This document shows positions 6,387-13,904 of a stretch of DNA of 24,630 nucleotides, one piece after another. The stretch is taken from assembly GCA_964479445.1 (NCBI GenBank), contig CAYZMH010000056.1, forward strand, positions 1-24,630. The letters run 5' to 3'. This DNA comes from CAYZMH01 sp964479445. Lineage in GTDB: Bacteria > Bacteroidota > Bacteroidia > Bacteroidales > GCA-2748055. Below the pieces are notes generated by a model. That model did no database searches. It was not told the origin of the DNA and saw nothing but the letters and a program-made list of their open reading frames with translations. Made by a program: the position numbers and the translations under genes. Positions within the stretch are counted from its first letter, which is position 1, and every line of letters begins with the position of its first letter.

Positions 6387-7949
6387 ATGCTTCAAATCGT
6401 TGTAAAAACCTTCACAAGAATTATTGCGGGCCTGTTCATCATTGCCATCTCCGGTTGCCAACCGGGCCGCCAGTCCGGCGGAACATCCCAACCCTACACC
6501 CCCGACTGGGAATCCCTGGCCCGGCACACGGAGGCGCCCGAATGGTTTGCCGACGCCAGGTTCGGCATCTATTTCCACTGGGGGGTCTATTCCGTTCCCG
6601 CCTACCACAACGAGTGGTATCCCCGCTGGATGCATTTCGAGGGGCACCCGGTATACAACCACCACGTGAAGACGTACGGCCATCCGTCTGAATTCGGGTA
6701 CCATGATTTCGTTCCTCTTTTCAAAGCCGCGAATTTTGACGCGGAGCGTTGGGCGGAACTTTTCCGCCAGGCAGGAGCCCGGTTTGCTGGTCCGGTTGCC
6801 GAACACCACGACGGGTTTGCCATGTGGGACAGTGAAATAACCCCCTGGAACGCCGCCGACAGAGGTCCGCATACCGACATCACCGGCGCCCTCAAACGGG
6901 CCCTGGAGAAGCGGGAGATGAAACTGATCACCACCTTCCATCATGCCCGTAACCTGCAACGCTACCGCGGGAAGGAGTCCGAAGAGATGAAGAAAGAGCG
7001 GGTGCGCAGGCGTTTCCGGAACAGCCACTACCCCCTGAACCCGGGTATGCCGCCTGAAACGGCCACCGATGGGGAACCCCGCTACCTCTACGGGAACCTT
7101 CCCGAAGCGCAATGGCTGGAAGAGGTGTGGTTGGGAAAGCTGAAGGAGGTGATCGATACCTACGAGCCGGATATCGTCTGGTTCGACAGCTGGCTCGACC
7201 AGGTCCCGGAGCGTTTCCGCAAAGAATTCTGTGCCTATTACCTGAACCGGGCGGCAAGCCAGGACCGCGAGGTGGTGATCGTGCGCAAGCAGGACGACCT
7301 GCCGCTCACGGTGAGCGTGGATGATTTGGAAAAATCGCGCAAGAACCGGATCGGGGAGAAGGTGTGGATGACCGATGAGACCATCTCCCGGGGGAGCTGG
7401 TGTTATACGACCGGACTGGAGATCAAGCCGGCGCGGGAGGTACTGCATGTGCTGATCGACATTGTAAGCAAAAACGGGGTGTTGCTGCTGAATATCTCGC
7501 CCCGGTCAGACGGCACCATTCCCGCCAACCAGCGGGAGGTGCTCCTGGAGGTGGGACAATGGCTGGAGCGGAACGGCGAGGCGATCTACGGTACGCGTCC
7601 GTGGTACACCTACGGGGAGGGTCCGGTTAAAGAGCCCGAAGGCCACTTCCGCAATGCAAAGCAGTTCCAGGAGATCACCTATTCGGCCAGCGATATCCGC
7701 TATACCACCCGGGGCGATGTGCTTTATGCCCTGTTCCTGGGTACACCCGGCGGGGGATCCAGGGTGGTACTGGAGGCATTCGGCGAGGAGGTATTGCCTG
7801 CCGGAACCCGGGTTCAGCGTGTTGCACTGCCCGCTAGAGGAGAAGAGCTGGAGTGGGCCCTGGAGCCGGCAGGCCTGGAGGTCAGGATGCCAAAAGAGAT
7901 GCCGGATGAACCGGCAACCGTGGTAAAGATCGACCTGCAAAAGCCATAA
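6387..7949 (+). CDS. GH29 alpha-L-fucosidase lipoprotein
   Basis: This is a 520-aa exo-alpha-L-fucosidase expected to release terminal L-fucose from oligosaccharides in the periplasm or at the cell surface. A signal sequence ends in a lipobox-like IAISGC (Cys24), suggesting lipid anchoring. The GH29 signature is clear: FGIYFHWGVYSVPAYHNEW near residues 59-77, EHHDGFAMWDSE (139-150), the nucleophile region PDIVWFDSW with Asp267, and the barrel-end motif KNGVLLLNISPRSDG. A C-terminal beta-sandwich follows. The acid/base residue is variable in this family and is not assigned. I chose ATG 6387 because it places the signal peptide at the N terminus; ATG 6345 would add 14 residues. It begins 107 bases after the short HTCS gene with no promoter I can see, so co-transcription is likely. 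Fucose specificity is a family expectation, and some GH29 members act on galactose-type substrates. Confidence 0.9.
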   Translation: MLQIVVKTFTRIIAGLFIIAISGCQPGRQSGGTSQPYTPDWESLARHTEAPEWFADARFGIYFHWGVYSVPAYHNEWYPRWMHFEGHPVYNHHVKTYGHPSEFGYHDFVPLFKAANFDAERWAELFRQAGARFAGPVAEHHDGFAMWDSEITPWNAADRGPHTDITGALKRALEKREMKLITTFHHARNLQRYRGKESEEMKKERVRRRFRNSHYPLNPGMPPETATDGEPRYLYGNLPEAQWLEEVWLGKLKEVIDTYEPDIVWFDSWLDQVPERFRKEFCAYYLNRAASQDREVVIVRKQDDLPLTVSVDDLEKSRKNRIGEKVWMTDETISRGSWCYTTGLEIKPAREVLHVLIDIVSKNGVLLLNISPRSDGTIPANQREVLLEVGQWLERNGEAIYGTRPWYTYGEGPVKEPEGHFRNAKQFQEITYSASDIRYTTRGDVLYALFLGTPGGGSRVVLEAFGEEVLPAGTRVQRVALPARGEELEWALEPAGLEVRMPKEMPDEPATVVKIDLQKP

Positions 7950-8055
7950 CCGCTCACTGCATCCCGTCACCTGGTGGCATTTTATCCCAGCCGATCCTGT
8001 TTCCCGGTATCCGGATCCCATCCCAGAAAGGCGGTTGGAAAGCTGCCACAGGACA

Positions 8056-8087
8056 TTGGAATATTTAAAAAGTCTTGGTTATCTTTG
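8056..8087 (+). promoter_or_regulatory. Bacteroidota promoter of the full-length HTCS gene
   Basis: TATCTTTG at 8080-8087 is a perfect TAnnTTTG -7 element. ATTG at 8055-8058, with a 21-base spacer, can serve as the -33 box. The predicted transcript would start about a dozen bases before the ATG at 8107. Because the promoter lies inside the open frame that begins at 8035, it supports the 8107 start. Confidence 0.65.
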
Positions 8088-8106
8088 GAACTTCATCGTG
8101 ACTGCT

Positions 8107-11100
8107 ATGAGAAAGAGGGTGTGGGCCACAGGTATGCTTCTCATGGTCATTCTTCCCGGATTTGGCCAGGAGGTGAGTTTTGACAAGATCACCGGCGAGC
8201 AAGGGTTATCGCACAGCGATGTGCGGAGCGTTGTCAGGGATTCAGAAGGGTTCATGTGGTTTGGCACCGATAACGGGCTGAACCGGTACGACGGGTATAC
8301 CATCCGGGAGTACCCGCATGATCCGGAAGACAGCACCACGATCAGCGGGAAGTCGATCTCCTGTCTTTTCGAGGATTCCAGGGGAAACCTTTGGGTAGGA
8401 ACATCCGGGGAGGGATTGAACCTTTACCGCCGCGACAGCGATGATTTCATCCGCTACACCCGGCAGGAGCAAGAAGAGGGCGCGATCTCCCACGACTGGA
8501 TCATGTGCATGTTCGAGGACAGCAGGGGGCGGCTTTGGATAGGTACGCAGAACGGACTGAACCTGTATGATTACCAGGAGGGGAGTTTTAGCTGGTTCCT
8601 GACCGACATTGCCAGTGTTGATATGCCTTCCCAGCTGCGTCGCAGCTCCATCACGGATATTGATGAAGACAGTTATGGCAACCTCTGGATCACCACCTGG
8701 GTGGGCCTCCATTTTTTTAACCCGGATAATTCCAAAAGCCTTTTTTACAGTCAGTTTACCGCTCCCGACATTTTTAAAACCGATCGCCTGGAATCGATTC
8801 ACATCGATCAGGAGGATAACCTCTGGATAGGGGCCCGTGGTTACCTGCACCGGGTCAGTTTCCGGTACCGGTACGACACAGCCCTGCTTGAAACGATGGA
8901 TTACCGGTTTTTAAAATTGGGAGCATCGGTATTGATGACCGATATCGAGCCCGCATCAAAAGAGCGTTTATGGCTGGGGACGGGAAGAGGCCTGGCCCTG
9001 TTTGACAAAAAAGCGGGCACCGCCCGGTTTTTTACCATCAATCCAAGGGATCCCGGATCCATCTCCAGTAACCTGGTCAATTCCCTTTACATCGATAACC
9101 AGGAGATGTTATGGGTTGCTACCACGGCAGGCGGGGTGAACCTATATAACCCGAACCGCAAAAAATTTAAAGACTGTTTCCCCGAGCTCAACCAGTCCGT
9201 CGACGGAGATAAGCGTTTTGTGAAATCCATCTACAGGGATCACCGGGGAAAGATCTGGATCGGAACCGATTATGGGTTGTTTTCCTTCAACCGGGAGCTG
9301 GAGCTGCAGTCCACCTATGTAAACAATCCTGCAGATCCCGGCAGCATTGGCGTGGGCGGCGTCTCGGGGATAGCAGAGGATACCCTGAACCGGCTATGGG
9401 TAAGCAACTGGGGTGGGGGCCTCTCCCTGTTTGATCGGGGTGACCGGCGATTCACTCATTTCCGTTTCACCGATGCCGATAATTTTAACAACCGGATGCC
9501 GGGCAGCAACGCCATCCTCTGCATGACTCCCGATCACTCCGGTAACCTCTGGATGGGCACCGGGAACGGGTACCTGGACAGGTTCAATCCGTACACCCAC
9601 ACATTCACCCATCACTTCATCTTTGACGAGGACAGCCTGCGGGGCATCCCCGTGGTCAATATCGCGGTGGCCTCCGATGGCACGGTCTGGGCTGCTGCCA
9701 ACCCCAAGGGAGGACTCTACCGGGTGGATCCGGGTTCGGAGCAGGTGTCCCGCTATTCGGTGAAGAGTGCCGGGGATAAAGGGCTGACCACCAACGAGGT
9801 GTATGCCGTAGAGGTGGACAGCGACGGTGTCCTGTGGATCGGCACCGATGAGGGGTTGTTCCGGTATTACCGGGAAGAGGACCGCTTCGAGCGGATATCG
9901 GGCATGCAGGACCTGCCTGCCGACCCGGTACTTTATATCATCGAGGACAACAGGAACAACCTGTGGCTCAGTACGCTCACCAGCCTGGTTCGATTCCGCA
10001 AGCAGGACACCACGGTGGTGATCTACGATGAATCAGACGGATTGCCCCTTGCCTCCACCTGCGGGTTTTTGGATGATGACGGCCGGATCTACCTGGGAGG
10101 TAAGAACGGCATTATTCGTTTTCGCCCTGACAGGGTAACGTATAACACGGAACGGCCCCCGGTGGTGCTTACCGACTTCCTGATCCGCAACGAACCGGTA
10201 GACTTCCGCGATGCGAATGCGCCTTTTCGCAGTGCCCTGAACCGGGCGGAGACCATTCGTCTGCGCCACGAACAGAACTATTTCTCTTTCGAGTTTGCCG
10301 CCCTGAACTATGCCCAGCCCGAGCGCAACCGGTATGCCTACAAGCTGGAGGGATTTGATGAGCAATGGAATTATGCCGGAACGCGCCGCCGCGCCTACTA
10401 TACCAATGTGCCACCCGGAAAATATACATTACACGTGATCGGGTCCAACAATAACGGGATCTGGAACCGGGAAGGGACCGCGGTGCAGGTGGTGATTGAT
10501 GCGCCCTGGTACCTGACATACTGGGCAATTGGTGCGTACGGACTCTTCTTTATTGCGATCCTGGCAGTTGTGGTCCAGGTAACCCGGATGCGGGAAAAGC
10601 TGCGCAGCAGGATTGCCCTGCAGCAGGTGGAGATGGAGAAACAAAAGAGCCTGGCGCGCAAGGAGCGGGAACTGGCGGAGTATAAGCTCCGGTTTTTCAC
10701 CAATATTTCCCATGAATTTCGTACCCCGCTGACCCTGATCCGCGGACCGCTGGAAAAGCTGTACCGGGCGGGTGATGACTTTGAACAGCAGGCACGGCGG
10801 ACCATCCCCGTGGTTCATCGCAATGCCCAGCGGCTGCTGATCCTGATCGAGCAGTTGCTCACCTTCCGGCGGATCAACCAGTCGAAGCAGCAGCTTCATG
10901 CCACCCGGCAGGACCTGGTGGAGTTTACCCGCACCATCCTTCATTTTTACGAGGTGGCCGGAAATGAGAAATCGCTGGAGGTTCGGCAGCAGTACCCGGA
11001 GGAACCGGTGATGATGTGGTTCGATCCCTTCCATATGGAACAGGTATTGCACAACCTTTTTTCCAATAGCTTTAAGTATACCCCCGCAAGAGGTGTGTTC

Positions 11101-12258
11101 AGCGTAAGCATGGAGACCCTGGAGCAGAAACCTGGAGCGGGGGAGGAGAAACCGGGCAGATGGACAAAGCTTACCGTATTCAATACCAGTGCATTCCTGG
11201 ACCAGGATCAACTGGATCGTATGTTTGAGCGGTTCTACCGGGCTGATGATCATCACAGCGGGACCGGGATCGGACTGTCGGTGGCCAAGTCACTGGTGGA
11301 GCTGCACCACGGTGAGACCACGGTGGAGTATGATAACCTGGCGGGCGGTGTGTTGTTCACCGTGCTCCTCCCGCAGGATGACCGGTACCTGGCAGAGGGG
11401 GAGAAGAGCAAGGAGAGCAGTTACACACCGATCAGGGAACTGGAACCGTCTGATTTCCGTTCTGCACAGGCTAAACCGGGTGCGACAGAGAAGAGGGAGA
11501 AGACCTATGAGGTATTGATCGTGGAGGACAACCGCGATCTGCGGGATTTCCTTGCAGGAGCCCTGAACGATGATTACCGGGTCCTGACGGCGGTTCATGG
11601 CAGGGAGGGATTGGAGATGGCGGAAGAGCGCGTACCGGATATCATCGTGAGCGATGTGAAGATGCCGGAGATGGATGGATACGCCCTGGTACAGGCGGTT
11701 AAAGAGAATTACAAGACCTGTCATATACCGGTAATCCTGCTGACGGCCCGGACATCCGATGAGGATAAGATCACTGGCTACGAAGCGGGAGCTGATGTTT
11801 ACGTGGAGAAACCATTTAGCCTGGAGGTGCTGGCTGCGCAAATCAGGCGTTCGATCCATAACCGGGAGATCATGCAGCAGAATTTCAGGGAGTGGGTTAA
11901 CAAACGGCAGTTGCCCGAGAAGCTCAACGGGGAGGAGAATGCGTTTGTGGGGCGGGTGCATGACTTTATCGAAGAGCGCATCGACCAGGGAGATATCAGT
12001 GTGCGGGAGATGGCCGAAGCGGTCTCCCTGAGCACCACGCAGATCTACCGGAAGGTAAAGGCGCTGACGGGCTATACGCCGGTGGAGTATATCCGTTTCT
12101 ACAAGCTGAGCCGGGCGCAGGAGCTGTTGCGGGAGCCCGACTATTCGATCAAACAGGTGGCCTATATGAGCGGCTTTAATGATCCGTCCTATTTCGGGAA
12201 GTGCTTCAAGGGGGAGTTTGGCGTTACACCGCAGGTGTTTCGCGATAAAGGATTGTAA
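8107..12258 (+). CDS. Full-length hybrid two-component system regulator (HTCS)
   Basis: This is a 1383-aa one-protein signalling system that senses a glycan fragment in the periplasm and activates transcription. A signal peptide (1-20, ending GFGQ) is followed by two periplasmic propellers built of repeated 'D..GnLWiGT..GL..y' units (about 25-680, such as GNLWVGTSGEGLNLY and GRLWIGTQNGLNLY). Next come a Y_Y_Y domain (about 715-798), a membrane span (about 804-826) and HisKA with His869 in NISHEFRTPL. The ATPase domain has N box HNLFSNSFKYTP and G box GTGIGLSVAKSLVELHHG, and the receiver has Asp1183 and Lys1235. An AraC-type DNA-binding domain ends the protein. The start at 8107 puts the signal peptide first and fits the promoter. 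It resembles the short HTCS at 4171-6279 closely from HisKA to the C terminus. It follows the fucosidase gene but has its own promoter. Confidence 0.95.
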   Translation: MRKRVWATGMLLMVILPGFGQEVSFDKITGEQGLSHSDVRSVVRDSEGFMWFGTDNGLNRYDGYTIREYPHDPEDSTTISGKSISCLFEDSRGNLWVGTSGEGLNLYRRDSDDFIRYTRQEQEEGAISHDWIMCMFEDSRGRLWIGTQNGLNLYDYQEGSFSWFLTDIASVDMPSQLRRSSITDIDEDSYGNLWITTWVGLHFFNPDNSKSLFYSQFTAPDIFKTDRLESIHIDQEDNLWIGARGYLHRVSFRYRYDTALLETMDYRFLKLGASVLMTDIEPASKERLWLGTGRGLALFDKKAGTARFFTINPRDPGSISSNLVNSLYIDNQEMLWVATTAGGVNLYNPNRKKFKDCFPELNQSVDGDKRFVKSIYRDHRGKIWIGTDYGLFSFNRELELQSTYVNNPADPGSIGVGGVSGIAEDTLNRLWVSNWGGGLSLFDRGDRRFTHFRFTDADNFNNRMPGSNAILCMTPDHSGNLWMGTGNGYLDRFNPYTHTFTHHFIFDEDSLRGIPVVNIAVASDGTVWAAANPKGGLYRVDPGSEQVSRYSVKSAGDKGLTTNEVYAVEVDSDGVLWIGTDEGLFRYYREEDRFERISGMQDLPADPVLYIIEDNRNNLWLSTLTSLVRFRKQDTTVVIYDESDGLPLASTCGFLDDDGRIYLGGKNGIIRFRPDRVTYNTERPPVVLTDFLIRNEPVDFRDANAPFRSALNRAETIRLRHEQNYFSFEFAALNYAQPERNRYAYKLEGFDEQWNYAGTRRRAYYTNVPPGKYTLHVIGSNNNGIWNREGTAVQVVIDAPWYLTYWAIGAYGLFFIAILAVVVQVTRMREKLRSRIALQQVEMEKQKSLARKERELAEYKLRFFTNISHEFRTPLTLIRGPLEKLYRAGDDFEQQARRTIPVVHRNAQRLLILIEQLLTFRRINQSKQQLHATRQDLVEFTRTILHFYEVAGNEKSLEVRQQYPEEPVMMWFDPFHMEQVLHNLFSNSFKYTPARGVFSVSMETLEQKPGAGEEKPGRWTKLTVFNTSAFLDQDQLDRMFERFYRADDHHSGTGIGLSVAKSLVELHHGETTVEYDNLAGGVLFTVLLPQDDRYLAEGEKSKESSYTPIRELEPSDFRSAQAKPGATEKREKTYEVLIVEDNRDLRDFLAGALNDDYRVLTAVHGREGLEMAEERVPDIIVSDVKMPEMDGYALVQAVKENYKTCHIPVILLTARTSDEDKITGYEAGADVYVEKPFSLEVLAAQIRRSIHNREIMQQNFREWVNKRQLPEKLNGEENAFVGRVHDFIEERIDQGDISVREMAEAVSLSTTQIYRKVKALTGYTPVEYIRFYKLSRAQELLREPDYSIKQVAYMSGFNDPSYFGKCFKGEFGVTPQVFRDKGL

Positions 12259-12262
12259 GGTC

Positions 12263-12304
12263 AGCGTGTGCAGGTTCTCCTAATTATACCGTCAGATGCA
12301 CGCT
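12263..12304. terminator. Possible weak terminator between convergent genes
   Basis: AGCGTGTGCA (12263-12272) and TGCACGCT (12297-12304) can pair imperfectly with a two-base bulge and a long loop. This lies in the 54-base gap between the convergent HTCS and PhoD-like genes, and is followed by TGTCTTTCT. Stem quality is poor. Confidence 0.2.
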
Positions 12305-12312
12305 TGTCTTTC

Positions 12313-13812
12313 TCAGGGTCTAAGGGATTCATAAGGCAGGAAAATCTTTTCCAGGACATGGCCGTACTGGTCGATGAGTCTGAAGGTCAGGCCCCGCTCA
12401 CTGCCTGTTGTATCAAACCTGAACTCCCCGAATGCGATGGCATCTTTTCCGTGATACCCATATAGCTGGTGGGTGGTATCCGGCGCCATGGCATCCGGTC
12501 CGGGTACGCCGCCCAGGGAGGCTGTTTCAAATTCATGCATGACAAATCCCGATGGAGTGGGAATCCTGAAGCCGCGCGCGCCATGCCGGTCACCGCTCAG
12601 TAACAATACCCCCGGGATCTTTTCAGAAGCAATGAAATCAAATAGTTCTGCGCGGGCTATCGTATCCCACGTGCCCCAGGAGTCTTTTCCATTGGATACA
12701 TAATCGCTCCACATGGTTCCGGAGGAGATCACTTTGTACGGGGCCTCCGAGTTACGAAGCACCTCCTTTAGCCACGTAAGTTGTTTTTTTCCTAAAAACG
12801 AGCCGTATTCTCCTCTACTTTGATTTTCACGGCAGGAACGGGTGTCCAGCATGATCAGTTCGACCGGACCAAGCCGGGTATTGAAATAGATTCCCGGCTG
12901 ATCGTTTGCCGGGTTATTCCAATTCTGATGCCATACGGCACGGACGTCCCGGCGGTCTTTCCCGGTGAACCCTTCGGGGATACCGGCCAGGTCGTTATCA
13001 AAATAATCATGGTCATCCCAGGAGGTGTAGAGCGGTACATTTGCTGAAAGCTGTTTCCAGGCCGGTGCGAGATCCCGCAGGAGGTAGTCCGATCGATGCA
13101 TGTTGATGCGGTCCCTCCTGTCATCCACTGCGATATCTCCTAAAAGCATCATCGCATGAGGTTTTCTTTCCAGCACCTGGTGGATAAGGTTAGGATTATG
13201 GAGCCCGATTTTATGAAAGCAGGATCCGAAAGTCAGGGTGAATGCTCCTTTTTCACCCGGAGGCGGGGGTGTTCTGAACCCGCCCTGTGCTATCCTGCTA
13301 TCCCCGGAATGTACCTCATACCGGTACGTTGTTCCCGGTTCCAGGCCGTCTATCCTGAGCCTATCCTCCACACCGGGAGTTACCGGGTCCAGCACCCGGG
13401 ACATCTCCCTGGTGCTGCCGGCCTTTTTTACCCTGACCACAACGGGGTCTTTGGAAGCGGGCCGCATCCAGATGGTAACTCCATCTTCCGCCAGGTTACC
13501 CAGCATGGGTCCTCCCATCACCGGTATGTCGTATTTCCGGGCGGCTGCAACAATGGTGCTATCGGAGAAATCTGCTTCCGGATTCGTCATAAATACCGTT
13601 CGTGCATCCATGTAGAAATCCATGGTATGAGCCGGTACGGGTTCATAACTGGTAAGCAGGAGGGTATCTATCTCCAGGTTGCCTATGTGTGCTTCACGCA
13701 GGGTGATGGTGTGACGGCGCGGAATGGTATCATTGCCTGCAGCACCGGTGCAGGCAATCCCGGAAGTGAGCATCACAACGGTAAGAATGCCCCGGAATGG
13801 GTTGGTTTTCAT
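12313..13812 (-). CDS. PhoD-like metallophosphatase, exported
   Basis: This is a 499-aa phosphatase/phosphodiesterase of the alkaline phosphatase D type. A hydrophobic leader (about 8-20) ends near Cys21; it may be a lipoprotein, but the lipobox SGIAC is not ideal. An immunoglobulin-like PhoD N-terminal domain spans about 99-182 (VMGGPMLGNLAEDGVTIWMRP, then RYEVHSGDSRIAQGGFRTP). The catalytic domain carries FGSC (195-198), GDIAVDD (225-231), SWDDHDYFDND (264-274), MLDTRS (321-326) and SGDRHGA (406-412), the usual metal-binding motifs. About 65 residues (30-95) precede the PhoD N-domain and resemble nothing I know. ATG 13812 fits the signal sequence; ATG 13824 is an alternative. It lies 92 bases downstream of the second serine hydrolase on the same strand. 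A link to phosphate starvation or to phosphorylated glycans is possible but unproven. Confidence 0.85.
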   Translation of the reverse strand: MKTNPFRGILTVVMLTSGIACTGAAGNDTIPRRHTITLREAHIGNLEIDTLLLTSYEPVPAHTMDFYMDARTVFMTNPEADFSDSTIVAAARKYDIPVMGGPMLGNLAEDGVTIWMRPASKDPVVVRVKKAGSTREMSRVLDPVTPGVEDRLRIDGLEPGTTYRYEVHSGDSRIAQGGFRTPPPPGEKGAFTLTFGSCFHKIGLHNPNLIHQVLERKPHAMMLLGDIAVDDRRDRINMHRSDYLLRDLAPAWKQLSANVPLYTSWDDHDYFDNDLAGIPEGFTGKDRRDVRAVWHQNWNNPANDQPGIYFNTRLGPVELIMLDTRSCRENQSRGEYGSFLGKKQLTWLKEVLRNSEAPYKVISSGTMWSDYVSNGKDSWGTWDTIARAELFDFIASEKIPGVLLLSGDRHGARGFRIPTPSGFVMHEFETASLGGVPGPDAMAPDTTHQLYGYHGKDAIAFGEFRFDTTGSERGLTFRLIDQYGHVLEKIFLPYESLRP

Positions 13813-13904
13813 TGGTTGGATCATTATATACACATACAAAGATGAAATATATAAGATAAGAAATGCCCAGGCTGTATGGATTTTGCTCTTTTTTATTTCA
13901 ATCG

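Noticed and set aside
6372..7448. 358-codon minus-strand open frame opposite GH29
   Set aside because: It is antisense to the fucosidase and lacks any structure other than the reverse complement of a GC-rich gene.
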